DNA of 64,000 nucleotides, taken from contig NZ_CP080332.1 in assembly GCF_019456655.1 (NCBI RefSeq), forward strand, positions 4,092,001-4,156,000, in the 5' to 3' direction. Made by a program: the position numbers and the translations under genes. This document shows, piece by piece, positions 34,897-45,579 of this stretch. This DNA comes from Mycolicibacterium diernhoferi. GTDB lineage: Bacteria > Actinomycetota > Actinomycetes > Mycobacteriales > Mycobacteriaceae. The first letter of the stretch is position 1, and every line of letters begins with the position of its first letter. The notes below the pieces were generated by a model. It was not told the origin of the DNA, did no database searches, and saw nothing but the letters and a program-made list of their open reading frames with translations.

Positions 34897-35874
34897 CTAC
34901 CTCGCGTCGCGCAGCCACTGCGCCGCACGGTCGCGGTAGCCGATGATGCCCTTGTAGTCGGCGATGTCCTCGGGGAGTTCGGCCAGCACCGCGGCGGCCC
35001 GCTCCCGCCAGGCGTCGACGGCGGCGATATCGGCCAGCGGCAGCATGTAGCTGCGGATCAGGAAACAGATCGAGCCGGATTCCGGCAGCCGGATCAGGTG
35101 CTGCACCTCGACCCGCAGGTGCACCGCGCGGCCGAACTCCTCATCGGAAACCTCGTGGATGGCCGTGCGGTCCGGGCCCCACTCGTGGTACAGCTCGGTG
35201 GAGACGTCGAGGCGCCGGCCGATGGTGAGCGTCCAGTTGGTGCGCCGGTAGGTTTCACCGGGTTGCAGCCGCATCAGGAACTCCCTGGCGCGGGTGATGA
35301 CACCGGTCTCGCGCAGCCGCGGTACCGGGCCGTGGATCTCCAGGAACGTCATCCCGACGTCAAACCCGAACGACCAGTCGGCGGCGAAGGTCACCACGCC
35401 GGCGTCGCCGAAGAGATCACCCTCGCGCTGGTCGAGCAGCACGATGTCCTCCTGGACCTGAGCGGCGATGTAGGACAGTGGCTCGGCCGGCAGCGTGCAC
35501 TCATCGCCGACCACGAAGCTTTGGTCGATCCCCAATCTGTCGTTGCGCCAACGCCAGCCGTCGCCGTCGCGCTGCAGCGACATGCTGTCCGGGTAGGCGG
35601 TGGCGAGTTCACGCATCAGGGTCAGCATGGCATCCCAGCACGCCGGACGCATATGCGGCAACACCGCGCTGCGGCTGGGGTCGGCGGCGAGAATGGCCGC
35701 TCGCTGGGCCAGTTCGTTCTCGTACTCGCTGTCGACGTCGACGATCCGCTCGCCCCAGCACCCCACCGGGGTGTGCACCGCCGAGCCGGCGGGTTCGACG
35801 TTGGTGCTGTAGCGGTAGGTGTCGGCGGCGAACGGGAAGGGAAAGGTATGGATCAGGTCGGGGGTGGTTATCAC
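34897..35874 (-). CDS. DUF3445 haem-dependent oxidative N-demethylase family protein
   Basis: 325 residues. Family of haem proteins in secondary-amine demethylation, including a subunit of dimethylamine monooxygenase in methylamine-using bacteria. Seen: WSFGFDVGMTFLEIHGPVP, RLQPGETYRRTNWTL, and HLRVEVQHLIRLPESG, blocks I associate with DUF3445. GTG start at 35874 overlaps the reductase stop as GTGA with GGAGG upstream. Last gene of a three-gene operon with a VanB-type reductase and a DmmA-like protein, so an electron path from NAD(P)H via 2Fe-2S to haem is likely. Dimethylamine as substrate is inferred. Confidence 0.78.
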   Translation of the reverse strand: MITTPDLIHTFPFPFAADTYRYSTNVEPAGSAVHTPVGCWGERIVDVDSEYENELAQRAAILAADPSRSAVLPHMRPACWDAMLTLMRELATAYPDSMSLQRDGDGWRWRNDRLGIDQSFVVGDECTLPAEPLSYIAAQVQEDIVLLDQREGDLFGDAGVVTFAADWSFGFDVGMTFLEIHGPVPRLRETGVITRAREFLMRLQPGETYRRTNWTLTIGRRLDVSTELYHEWGPDRTAIHEVSDEEFGRAVHLRVEVQHLIRLPESGSICFLIRSYMLPLADIAAVDAWRERAAAVLAELPEDIADYKGIIGYRDRAAQWLRDAR

Positions 35875-36815
35875 AGTGCTACCTCCAGGGTTTCGGGACC
35901 GCCACGGGAAACGCAGGCCATCAGTGCGTCGCCGGCCTGTCTCTCGGCGTCGCTCAGATACAGGTCTCGGTGGGTGATGGCGCCACCGGAGACCGGCACC
36001 CGGCACTCACCGCACACGCCGCGGCGGCACAGGTTCGGTACCTCGATTCCGCGACGTTCCAGTTCCTCCAGCAGCGATACTCCGGCGTCGACGGTGAACT
36101 GCTCACCGGTGGAGGCGATCCGGGCGGGGAAGGGTACGCCGGGGTCGAGCGCCTCGGCGCCGAAGTGCTCCAGATGGATCCGGCTCGGTGGCCAGCCCAG
36201 CCGGGCCGCGGCACTGGTCACATCGTCGATGAACGCGGCCGGTCCACAGATATAGAGGTGGGTGCCGAAGGGTTGATCACCGAGCGCCGCGAGCAGGTCG
36301 GCGGTGAAGGCGGCACGGTCGGTGTGCACCGAGATGTGTTCGCTCAGTTGGGACACCGTGTCGAGATAGGCGCCGCGGCCGGTCCGGTGCACGTAGATCA
36401 GCCGGGCGTCACGTCCCCACCGGCGAGCGCTGCGCAGATGCGACACCATCGGGGTGATACCGATGCCCGCGGCGACCAGCAGATGGCGGCGGGCCCGCAG
36501 CACCGGCGCGAATGCGCTGCGCGGCGGGGTGGCCGCCACGGTGTCGCCGAGCGCGAGTTCGTCGTGGATCCACCGGGATCCGCCCGTCCCGCCGTCGGAC
36601 TCCGCGCGCCGCAGCACCGATATCACATAGGTACCGGGCGAATCCCCCTCGCCGGTCAGGGAATAGGCGTTGGCGCGGCCCGCGCACTCCAGCACGATGT
36701 GACTTCCCGGGGTGAACGAGGGTAATGGCGTGCCGTCCGGGTCGGACAGGGTCAGGGTACGGATGCCGTGGACCGTGTCGTCGATGCCGGCGACGACCAG
36801 TTTGAGGGTGTTCAC
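35871..36815 (-). CDS. PDR/VanB-family oxidoreductase (flavin and 2Fe-2S reductase)
   Basis: 314 residues in the phthalate-dioxygenase-reductase order: flavin domain (FTPGSHIVLE, NAYSLTGEGD), NAD(P)H domain (LLVAAGIGITPMVSHL, LYICGPAAFI), then a C-terminal plant-type ferredoxin domain with CRRGVCGECRV and a last Cys in MACVS. GTG start at 36815 overlaps the DmmA-like stop. Supplies electrons to the adjacent haem N-demethylase. Confidence 0.9.
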   Translation of the reverse strand: MNTLKLVVAGIDDTVHGIRTLTLSDPDGTPLPSFTPGSHIVLECAGRANAYSLTGEGDSPGTYVISVLRRAESDGGTGGSRWIHDELALGDTVAATPPRSAFAPVLRARRHLLVAAGIGITPMVSHLRSARRWGRDARLIYVHRTGRGAYLDTVSQLSEHISVHTDRAAFTADLLAALGDQPFGTHLYICGPAAFIDDVTSAAARLGWPPSRIHLEHFGAEALDPGVPFPARIASTGEQFTVDAGVSLLEELERRGIEVPNLCRRGVCGECRVPVSGGAITHRDLYLSDAERQAGDALMACVSRGGPETLEVAL

Positions 36816-37363
36816 GCCGACACTCCCGCCGGTCGCTCCGCATCGGCCATGTACCCGAGGTGGGCGCCCGAGCGACGCGAGACGTGGTAGTGGACAAAGA
36901 GATTCCGGCCACAGGACCGGCATGGCAGGGTGTCTTCGATGTTCACCCGCGCCCGGGTGACGGCACCACAGTGCACGCAGTGCACCGACCGCGAATCGAC
37001 GTCGGTGGAGGCGACCGTCATCTCGTCATCGGCGACGCCCAGATCCACGGCAGCCCCTCGCAGCTTCAGGCACGCGTCGGCGGGTCCGGCCATCATCAAC
37101 CGCCAGCCGACGCGGGCCGAGCCGAGATCGGCCCGCAGCGCCGCGGCGGCCCGATCTGCGGGCTCCCACTCGGCAAATCGGTGCAGCCGGACCGCGGATC
37201 CACCTCCAGCCGAGGAGATCTGGTCCAGCCAGTCCGCCGCAATGGCGGCACCGCGGGACCCGAACGCGACGACGGTCCATGACCGCCCCGATAGGTCGGC
37301 GTCCGGTTCGGCGGGGGTCAGTGCCCAACCGGGCACGCTCGTCAGTTCGAGGTCAGGTCGCAT
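36812..37363 (-). CDS. DmmA-like dimethylamine monooxygenase subunit with C-terminal zinc ribbon
   Basis: 183 residues. The first 120 residues form an alpha/beta domain (SWTVVAFGSRGAAIAADWL; VGWRLMMAGPADACL); the C-terminal part has four cysteines, CVHC and CRSC, followed by NLFVHYHVSRRSGAHLGYMAD, which I associate with DmmA-family subunits. Start at 37363, with GGAAGGG upstream. First gene of the operon; the next two overlap by four bases each, a sign of a fixed-stoichiometry complex. Confidence 0.72.
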   Translation of the reverse strand: MRPDLELTSVPGWALTPAEPDADLSGRSWTVVAFGSRGAAIAADWLDQISSAGGGSAVRLHRFAEWEPADRAAAALRADLGSARVGWRLMMAGPADACLKLRGAAVDLGVADDEMTVASTDVDSRSVHCVHCGAVTRARVNIEDTLPCRSCGRNLFVHYHVSRRSGAHLGYMADAERPAGVSA

Positions 37364-37483
37364 AAGCCCTTCCGTGGACACCGAGGGTTGACTAGGTTGC
37401 CCTCCAGGAAACCAAGGCTGCGTTTCGGTGATGTGACCTGACTGTCTCGTCTGGTTGACAGCCGGCCCGATAGCGTCGGCGTC

Positions 37484-38662
37484 ATGACCGAACGCATCAT
37501 GGTGATCGGCGCCGGTATCGCCGGCCTGGCCACCGCGGTGGCACTGCGCCGCGCCGGGTACGAGGTGTCCGTCATCGAGCAACGCCCCACCGCCGATGCG
37601 GCGGGTGCCGGTATCAGCATCTGGCCCAATGCGCTGGCGGCGCTGGACACCATCGGCCTCGGCGATCAGGTTCGCGGTGCCGGCGGCCGAATCAGCGCAG
37701 GCGCTCTGCGCTGGCGCGACGGGCGCTGGTTGCGCCGCCCGGACACCGACCGGATCGTGCACGCCTTGGGCGAACCGCTGGTCGTCATCCACCGCGCGCG
37801 GCTCACCGAGATCCTGGCCGGGGCGCTACCCGCCGGCACCGTGACCCATGGCCGTGCCGCGACGGCGCTCGATGTCTCGCGTGCGGGCGCCCGAATCACG
37901 TTGTCGGACGGCACCGTTGACCAGGTCGACGCCGTGGTGGGCGCCGACGGTGTGGATTCCATGGTCGCGCGCCACCTCAACGGCGACCTCCCCCGCCGCT
38001 ATGCCGGTTACACCGCATGGCGCGGCATCGCCGCGTACGCAATGGATCCCGATCTGGCCGGGGAGACGATGGGACCGGGTATGGAGGTCGGGCATGTGCC
38101 ACTCAGGGCGAGCGAAGGGATCGAGTCGGGGGCCGATCACACCTATTGGTTCGCCACCCAGCGGGCACCTCGGGGGCAGACGGCCCCGGGTGGTGAACAC
38201 GCGCACCTGAGCCGGGTTTTCGGTACGTGGCCGGAACCGATCCCGAGCCTGCTGGCGAGCACCGATCCGGCCGCAGTGCTGCGCAACGATCTCTACGACC
38301 GGAAACCGGCCGCCCGCTGGGCGCGCGACCGCGCGGTGATCGTCGGGGATGCGGCCCACCCGATGCGGCCGCATCTGGGCCAGGGCGGCTGTCAGGGACT
38401 GGAGGACGCGGCGATCCTGGCGGCATTGACAGCGTGTGAGCCGGATCTGTCCGCCGCGTTCGCCCGGTTCGGGACGTTTCGGCGTCGGCGGGTCCGCGGC
38501 CTGGTCGCCGAGTCCCGGGCGGTCGGCCGGATCGTGAACATGCGCCCCGCCGCGCTCAGCGCCGCGGCCAGCCGGGCCTCGGCCCTGATTCCGGAGGCCG
38601 TGCTGGCCCGGCATCTGGCGTCGGTGGCCGGCCGTTCGGCGTTCGTGCTGCCGACGTCGTGA
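37484..38662 (+). CDS. FAD-dependent aromatic-hydroxylase-type monooxygenase
   Basis: 392-residue group A flavin monooxygenase. N-terminal MVIGAGIAGLATAVALRRAGYEV (dinucleotide fold), central DG motif (VVGADGVDSMVARHL), and VIVGDAAHPMRPHLGQGG for the FAD ribityl contact. Divergent from the DmmA-like operon with 120 bases between; a -10-like TAGCGT sits seven bases before the ATG. Substrate unknown; it may be part of the amine pathway or independent. Confidence 0.88.
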   Translation: MTERIMVIGAGIAGLATAVALRRAGYEVSVIEQRPTADAAGAGISIWPNALAALDTIGLGDQVRGAGGRISAGALRWRDGRWLRRPDTDRIVHALGEPLVVIHRARLTEILAGALPAGTVTHGRAATALDVSRAGARITLSDGTVDQVDAVVGADGVDSMVARHLNGDLPRRYAGYTAWRGIAAYAMDPDLAGETMGPGMEVGHVPLRASEGIESGADHTYWFATQRAPRGQTAPGGEHAHLSRVFGTWPEPIPSLLASTDPAAVLRNDLYDRKPAARWARDRAVIVGDAAHPMRPHLGQGGCQGLEDAAILAALTACEPDLSAAFARFGTFRRRRVRGLVAESRAVGRIVNMRPAALSAAASRASALIPEAVLARHLASVAGRSAFVLPTS

Positions 38663-38665
38663 CGC

Positions 38666-39304
<639 letters not shown>

Positions 39305-39381
39305 TCACCCGTTACGGGGGAGGCTGGAGTTTTATCAGTTTCTTATGTGACTGGTGCTGTTAGCGGGGTTTATGAGAAAAC

Positions 39382-39412
39382 AATGGCGCCGGGCGTAAAG
39401 CCCGGCGCCATT
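39382..39412 (-). terminator. Intrinsic terminator of the second rpf gene
   Basis: Perfect 13-base stem AATGGCGCCGGGC with a five-base loop; on the minus strand it is followed by GTTTTC. Sits 24 bases beyond the stop of the second rpf gene. Confidence 0.8.
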
Positions 39413-39435
39413 GAGGAGCGTTTGGTATCGCGAGA

Positions 39436-39954
<519 letters not shown>

Positions 39955-40060
39955 TTACACGCGATGTTGAATGTGAAATTGTTTGCTCCATTTCGGAGTT
40001 GCTAGCAACGTACAAAATCCTCGGAACGAAGTCACCTCGATGAAGAACGCGTCGCAAGCA

Positions 40061-40223
40061 GATCACGGGATGATCACGGTGAACCTATGGGTGAACCATG
40101 CAGGTCAGCGCGGAGATCGTCGGTGAACCCTGAATTGCAGGTCGAGACCGAATTGGTGAGGCAGATCACGATCATTTTGTGAGCCACACCACTTGCCGGG
40201 CGTGTCCACACGGCCGGTTCACC
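40061..40223. repeat. Repeated octamers upstream of the second rpf gene
   Basis: GGTGAACC occurs at 40078-40085, 40090-40097 and 40122-40129, and inverted at 40216-40223. GATCACG occurs at 40061, 40072 and 40164. The first spacings (11 and 12 bases) are close to one helical turn. The cluster fits a transcription-factor array. A partial CRP-like half-site (TGTGA) occurs at 40179-40183. Confidence 0.5.
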
Positions 40224-40840
40224 TCTGATTCCCCCCAAACCGGGTTCTCAAACCGCCCCGCCACCGGCACAGCCGGACATCCGTTCGCTGGCGACTGCCC
40301 CATCCCCCTTGCCGCACATATCAGCCAAATGCACTGCCGTGCAAGCGTTTAACGAAATACATCGGATGAGTGTCCAACGACGGCCGCAGCCAAGGAAACT
40401 CGTCGACCCAATCCTCCGACCAGCCGGAACAGATTGATTTGCAACTGATTTCGTACCGACCGGGTGTCTCGATGCGTCCGCGCAATCGGCCCGCTGATCA
40501 TGATCAACCGGAACACCTCCGGCCCCGAGCCCGCGCCGCTCAGCCGGCCCATCCAAGGGCTGGATTCACCCGGCCTGGACGAGTCCGGTTGCACGGCCAC
40601 AACGCAATTCAGCCAAAAGTCGCGCGATCGCGCGACGCGAGATCCGCTACGCCGGAACGGTTTTCGCAAGCCCTCCGGCCCGCGCCACGGACGCCGCCGG
40701 GAATTCCCACTTAGAGTGCATGAATTCAGCGCACGTTATACAACCGATATATTCGGGCATAAACTCTCGGATGGGTAAATTCAGAGATTTTCGTGACCTA
40801 ATTGGTTATTTGCTGGCCGGCTGGCACCCTTCGGGCGGCC
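40224..40840. other. Gene-free stretch upstream of rpf and downstream of mobA
   Basis: No convincing gene in about 600 bases; short open frames lack family features. Contains an 18-base perfect palindrome (GTCGCGCGATCGCGCGAC, 40619-40636), the 12-base palindrome TGATCATGATCA (40495-40506), and an AT-rich part from about 40720 to 40810. May hold a small RNA or distal promoter; nothing decisive is seen. Confidence 0.4.
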
Positions 40841-41407
40841 TCAGCGCAGGTCGGCGGGAGTGTTGACGTTGGCCATGTCCGGCCGCTCCGGCATCACGAT
40901 GCGCTGGGTATCGCAGGATTCGACCAGGGCCCGCATGCTGCGCTCCCCGGCCGCGACCAGCGTGTCCGCCCGGTCGGCGAGCGAGGTCCGGTAGATACCG
41001 GCCAGATAATGATCGCGACCGGCCCAGGGCAGCACCACCTCGGCGGGCAGTCCCGCGGTGGGAATCAGCAGGTCGTCGATGAGATCGGCGGTGAGGTTCG
41101 GCATGTCCACCGCGCAGACGAAGGCTCGGTCCACGCCCGCCTCCGCGGCCGCCCGCAATCCGCGGGCGGTCGCCAGCAGTGGACCGACGCCGCGCACTTC
41201 ATCACGCAGGATCTGCGCGGCCAGATCCGGCAGCGCCTGCCCGGGAGCCGCGACGACGAAGACCGGTGCACAGCGGGCGGCGACGGTCGCCACCGTCCGC
41301 TCGACCAGGGTCTCACCGTCGATGACGAGGGTGGCTTTGTCGCGTCCCATCCGGCGGGACGCACCACCCGCAAGAATGACGGCGGCGAGCGTCGTGGGGG
41401 CGGTCAC
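40841..41407 (-). CDS. mobA: Molybdenum cofactor guanylyltransferase
   Basis: Attaches GMP to molybdopterin, giving MGD cofactor. 188 residues; nucleotidyltransferase start [16 protein letters not shown] and the metal motif VCAVDMPN are diagnostic. GTG start. Follows korB by ten bases in the same direction, matching M. tuberculosis Rv2455c-Rv2453c. Confidence 0.94.
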   Translation of the reverse strand: MTAPTTLAAVILAGGASRRMGRDKATLVIDGETLVERTVATVAARCAPVFVVAAPGQALPDLAAQILRDEVRGVGPLLATARGLRAAAEAGVDRAFVCAVDMPNLTADLIDDLLIPTAGLPAEVVLPWAGRDHYLAGIYRTSLADRADTLVAAGERSMRALVESCDTQRIVMPERPDMANVNTPADLR

Positions 41408-41417
41408 CCCCGCGACG

Positions 41418-42497
41418 TTAGTCGACCGACCAGGTGTCCTTGCCGCGAAGCAGCGATTGCAGCGCGGCCGTGTCGTGCGCCTTGGCCTCGCGGGCCGCGG
41501 CGATCTGAGCGCGGGCGGCGTCGTCGTAGGTCGGCTTGTTCACCTGACGGAAGATACCCATCACCATGTGGTCGAGGTTCTGCTCGCTCAGCCGCGACAA
41601 CGCGAAGGCGTACGCCGGGTCGTCGATCGTGGCATCGTGCACCACGATCTGGTCGGCCGGCACGTCCGCGGTCTTGGCGATCTCCAGGCCGAACCCGGAC
41701 TTCACCACGGCGTACTCGCCGTCGGCGCCGAAGGTGATCGGCTCACCGTGGGTGATGTTGATCAGCCGGTCCTCGGCACCTTCCTTGCGCAGCGCGTCGA
41801 AGGAACCGTCGTTGAAGATCGGGCAGTCCTGCATGATCTCGACCAGGGCGGCGCCGCGATGCTGTGCGGCACCGCGCAGCACCTCGGTCAGACCCTTGCG
41901 GTCGGAGTCCAGCGCGCGGCCGACGAAGGTGGCCTCGGCGCCCAGCGCCAGCGACACCGGGTTGAACGGGTAGTCCAGTGAGCCCATCGGCGTGGACTTG
42001 GTGACCTTGCCGACCTCGGACGTCGGCGAGTACTGGCCCTTGGTCAGTCCGTAGATCCGGTTGTTGAACAACAGGATGGTGATGTTGATGTTGCGGCGCA
42101 GCGCATGGATCAGGTGGTTGCCGCCGATCGACAGCGAATCGCCGTCACCGGTGACGACCCACACCGAGAGGTCCTCGCGGGCCAGCGCCAGCCCGGTGGC
42201 GATGGTCGGCGCACGGCCGTGGATCGAGTGGAAACCGTAGGTCTCCAGGTAGTACGGGAACCGGCTGGAGCAGCCGATACCGCTGACGAACGCGATGTTC
42301 TCGCGGCGCAGGCCGAGCTCGGGCAGGAAGTTGCGGATGGTGTTGAGGATGACGTAGTCACCGCAACCCGGGCACCAGCGGACCTCCTGGTCGCTGGTGA
42401 AGTCCTTACCCTTCTGCGGCTGGTCCGTGGTCGGCACCAGCGCAGTCTTGCTGAGGGCTTCGGTCAGGCCCAGGTCAGAGCCGATGAGGTCGGTCAT
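41418..42497 (-). CDS. korB: 2-oxoglutarate:ferredoxin oxidoreductase subunit beta
   Basis: 359 residues. Holds the thiamine diphosphate and iron-sulfur site: CPGCGDY near the N-terminus, [12 protein letters not shown], and [12 protein letters not shown], the ThDP motif with its later NN. With KorA it converts 2-oxoglutarate to succinyl-CoA and reduces ferredoxin, an anaplerotic alternative to the dehydrogenase complex. ATG overlaps the korA stop. Confidence 0.96.
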   Translation of the reverse strand: MTDLIGSDLGLTEALSKTALVPTTDQPQKGKDFTSDQEVRWCPGCGDYVILNTIRNFLPELGLRRENIAFVSGIGCSSRFPYYLETYGFHSIHGRAPTIATGLALAREDLSVWVVTGDGDSLSIGGNHLIHALRRNINITILLFNNRIYGLTKGQYSPTSEVGKVTKSTPMGSLDYPFNPVSLALGAEATFVGRALDSDRKGLTEVLRGAAQHRGAALVEIMQDCPIFNDGSFDALRKEGAEDRLINITHGEPITFGADGEYAVVKSGFGLEIAKTADVPADQIVVHDATIDDPAYAFALSRLSEQNLDHMVMGIFRQVNKPTYDDAARAQIAAAREAKAHDTAALQSLLRGKDTWSVD

Positions 42498-44422
42498 GCG
42501 TTCGCTCCCACAGATTCCACGGTGGCGGCGGCCAGCCGTGCAAACTTCGCCTTGTCTGTTTCCTTCTCACGCAGCGTTCCATCGAGCGCCGCGTCGATGA
42601 TGCCCTCCACCTCGTCGGCCAGGAAGGCCATGCCCTCGACCTTGGTGACCGACTGCACGTCGACCAGGAACTTGCCGCGCAGCAGCAGGGCGAGCTGGCC
42701 GAGGTTCATCTCCGGCACGACGACCTTCTGGTACTTGTTCAGCACCTCTTCGAGGTTGGCCGGGAACGGATTCAGGTAGCGCAGCTGAGCGTGCGCGACC
42801 TTGATGCCGTTGCGCCGGGCGCGCCGGCAGGCCTCGCCGATGGGGCCGTACGAGCTGCCCCAGCCCAGCATCAGCAGTTCGGCGTCGCCGGTCGGGTCGT
42901 CGACCTCCAGGTCGGGCACCGAGATGCCGTCGACCTTGAGCTGACGCAACCGCACCATCAGATCGTGGTTCTTGGGCTCGTAGGAGATGTTGCCCGAGCC
43001 GTTGGCCGACTCCAGACCGCCGATGCGGTGCTCCAGGCCCGGGGTCCCGGGGACGGCGAACTGTCGGGCCAGGGTCTCCGGGTCACGGGCGTAGGGCTCG
43101 AACGGTTCGCCGGACTTGGCGAAGGTGTGCTCGATGGCCGGGTAGGTGCTGATGTCCGGGATGCGCCACGGCTCCGAGCCGTTGGCGATCGCGCCGTCGG
43201 ACAGGATGATCACCGGGGTGTGGTAGCCGATCGCGATCCGCACGGCCTCCACGGCGATGTCGAAGCAGTCCGAGGGTGAGCACGGCGCCAGCACCGCGAC
43301 CGGCGATTCGCCGTTGCGGCCGTAGAGCGCCTGCAGCAGGTCGGCTTGTTCGGTCTTGGTGGGCAGACCGGTCGACGGGCCGCCGCGCTGCACGTCGATG
43401 ACGATCAGCGGGAGCTCGGTCATCACCGCGAGGCCGATGGCCTCGGACTTCAGCGAGACGCCCGGACCCGAGGTGCTGGTGACACCGAGCGCACCGCCGT
43501 AGGAGGCGCCGATGGCGGCACCGATGCCGGCGATCTCGTCCTCGGCCTGGAAGGTCAGCACGTTGAAGTGCTTGTACTTGGACAGCTCGTGCAGGATGTC
43601 CGACGCCGGGGTGATCGGGTAGGTGCCCAGCACCACCTGGATGTCGGAGAGCTGACCGGCCGCCACGAGGCCGTAGGCCAGCGCCGTATTGCCGGAGATC
43701 TGCCGGTACTCACCGGACTTGAGCTTGGCCGGGGCCACCTCGTAGGTGGTGGCGAAGGCCTCGGTGGTCTCGCCGTAGTTCCAGCCCGCCTTCAGGGCGA
43801 GCACGTTGGCCTCGGCGATCTCGGGCTTGCGGGCGAACTTCTCCCGGATGAAGGCCTCGCTCGCCTCCAGTTCGCGGCCGTACATCCACGACAGCAGACC
43901 GAGGGCGAACATGTTCTTGGCGCGCTGGCCGTCCTTCTTGGTGGCGCCGATCGCTTCGACGGCCCCCAGGGTCAGGGTGGTCATCGCGACCGACTGCACG
44001 ACGTAGTCGGACAGCTCGTCGTTCTCCAGCGGGTTGGCCTCGTAGCCGACCTTGGCCAGGTTGCGCTTGGTGAACTCGTCGGAGTTGGCGATGATCAGGC
44101 CGCCGCGTGGCAGGTCGCCCACGTTGGCCTTCAGCGCCGCGGGGTTCATCGCGACCAGAACGTCGGGACGGTCGCCCGCGGTGAGGATGTCGTAGTCCGC
44201 GATCTGGATCTGGAAGGACGACACACCGGGCAGGGTGCCCTGTGGTGCGCGGATCTCGGCGGGGTAATTGGGCTGTGTCGCAAGGTCGTTGCCGAACAGC
44301 GCGGCCTCGGACGTGAATCGGTCGCCGGTGAGCTGCATGCCGTCGCCGGAGTCGCCTGCGAAGCGGATGACCACCTTCTCCAGCTTCTGCCGCGGAGCCC
44401 CCGCGTTGTCGTTCTGACCCAC
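42494..44422 (-). CDS. korA: 2-oxoglutarate:ferredoxin oxidoreductase subunit alpha (gamma-alpha fusion)
   Basis: 642 residues. N-terminal gamma domain (VIRFAGDSGDGMQLTGDRF), then the alpha domain with YPITPASDILHEL and TSTSGPGVSLKSE. The fused order is that of the aerobic mycobacterial enzyme. GTG start with AGGAAGTC upstream. First gene of korA-korB-mobA. Confidence 0.96.
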   Translation of the reverse strand: MGQNDNAGAPRQKLEKVVIRFAGDSGDGMQLTGDRFTSEAALFGNDLATQPNYPAEIRAPQGTLPGVSSFQIQIADYDILTAGDRPDVLVAMNPAALKANVGDLPRGGLIIANSDEFTKRNLAKVGYEANPLENDELSDYVVQSVAMTTLTLGAVEAIGATKKDGQRAKNMFALGLLSWMYGRELEASEAFIREKFARKPEIAEANVLALKAGWNYGETTEAFATTYEVAPAKLKSGEYRQISGNTALAYGLVAAGQLSDIQVVLGTYPITPASDILHELSKYKHFNVLTFQAEDEIAGIGAAIGASYGGALGVTSTSGPGVSLKSEAIGLAVMTELPLIVIDVQRGGPSTGLPTKTEQADLLQALYGRNGESPVAVLAPCSPSDCFDIAVEAVRIAIGYHTPVIILSDGAIANGSEPWRIPDISTYPAIEHTFAKSGEPFEPYARDPETLARQFAVPGTPGLEHRIGGLESANGSGNISYEPKNHDLMVRLRQLKVDGISVPDLEVDDPTGDAELLMLGWGSSYGPIGEACRRARRNGIKVAHAQLRYLNPFPANLEEVLNKYQKVVVPEMNLGQLALLLRGKFLVDVQSVTKVEGMAFLADEVEGIIDAALDGTLREKETDKAKFARLAAATVESVGANA

Positions 44423-44733
44423 GACTTCCTGCCTTTCACACCCGCGCGAATAGTGCGCTGATCGCGAGGGGGTTTGCGTCCGAAACTTTTGGTGTCACTG
44501 CCGGTAACCAGTATGGCACTTCTCTTAGGGTGACCATGCCCACGCGGCACAGCGACACGCGGGTTTCATCTAGAAGAACTCCCAGTTCAGGGGCGTGAAG
44601 CAGAACGAGTTCCCGCCCACCTGTGGTCTTCATCACTTTTGGAGAATGTCATTCTCTAAGGATCTGATTACCGCCCAGTAGCCCCACCGCGACTGAACTT
44701 GACGGGTGTCAAGTACTGCCAGGCTACCAGGGC
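44423..44733. promoter_or_regulatory. Upstream region of korA with two inverted repeats
   Basis: 311 bases with no gene. GAGAATG-T-CATTCTC at 44642-44656 is a perfect 7-1-7 palindrome like those bound by Fur-family regulators. ACTTGAC-GGGT-GTCAAGT at 44697-44714 is a perfect hairpin just after the PfkB gene's stop and may end its transcript. The korA promoter must lie in the first 200 bases. Confidence 0.5.
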
Positions 44734-45579
44734 TTACGCCGGTGAGAGGCCGAGGTGAACGCGCTTCTGCAATTCGCGAGCGACGAGTTCGCTGGCGATC
44801 TGCACCGCGCGCCGCGGGTCCGCCCCCGCCGCCCGGTGCGCGATGAAAGAAGCGGTGAACATGTCGCCGGCGCCGGTGGTCTGGACATCCATCACCCGCC
44901 ACGCGGCCGGCACCCGCTCCACGGTCCCGTCCCGGTAGATGTCGCAGCCTTCGGAGCCGTAGGTCACCAGGATCTCCGGAACCCCGAGCCGTTCGGCGGC
45001 CGCCAGGTCGAACGGGCCGTCGGCGACGATGACGGCCTCGTCCTCCGCCAGCTTCAGTACATCGAGGTGGCGTACCAGCTCCGGGGCGAAGTGCCGGTCC
45101 AGCTGCAGCGGGCCGACACTGTCCGCACGCACCAGGCCCTGGCCGTCGTAGGCGATCCGGTGCCCGCGCGCCGCGAGATGGGCCAGGGTCTCGGCCGGGA
45201 AGTCGGTGCGCAGCAGCGGAGCCAGGTGAATCCAGGTGGTGCGGGGGTCGTCGGCCTCGATATCGGCCGGCGTCCACACCGGACCGACGGCCTCGACGCC
45301 CATGTGCCGGTGATCGGTGTCGTCGTAGTCCAGCCGGAACGCACTGGTGCGGTCCGAAGCCAGCAACCGCACCATCGAGCCGAACCGGTCCAGCACCGGG
45401 TCGAACAGTTCGTGGTCGCGCCGGGCCCCCATGGCCACGATGTGCGCGGTCCCGGGGGCGCTTTCCAGCGCCACACCCGCGAAGGAGGCGCAGCCACCCG
45501 GACTGGGCGGCGCACCGTTGATGATGTCGATGGCCAGGTTTCCCAGCACGGTCACGCCCGGGATGAGCTCTGGCGACAT
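44734..45579 (-). CDS. PfkB/ribokinase-family carbohydrate kinase
   Basis: 281 residues. N-terminal TVLGNLAIDIINGAPPSPGG, a middle DVLKLAEDEA strand, and the C-terminal signature TTGAGDMFTASF with the catalytic Asp. Start at 45579 (MSPELIPG) has GGGGGAACC upstream. Distinct from the iolC kinase at 56.4 kb. It is downstream of the LacI gene, same direction, so may phosphorylate a cyclitol or sugar from the opposite PhyH-dehydrogenase operon. Substrate unknown. Confidence 0.85.
   Translation of the reverse strand: MSPELIPGVTVLGNLAIDIINGAPPSPGGCASFAGVALESAPGTAHIVAMGARRDHELFDPVLDRFGSMVRLLASDRTSAFRLDYDDTDHRHMGVEAVGPVWTPADIEADDPRTTWIHLAPLLRTDFPAETLAHLAARGHRIAYDGQGLVRADSVGPLQLDRHFAPELVRHLDVLKLAEDEAVIVADGPFDLAAAERLGVPEILVTYGSEGCDIYRDGTVERVPAAWRVMDVQTTGAGDMFTASFIAHRAAGADPRRAVQIASELVARELQKRVHLGLSPA

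Noticed and set aside
40464..40778. 104-codon open frame in the gene-free region before mobA
   Set aside because: No recognisable domain, unusual Arg/Pro/Ser-rich make-up and no ribosome site; kept as non-coding.
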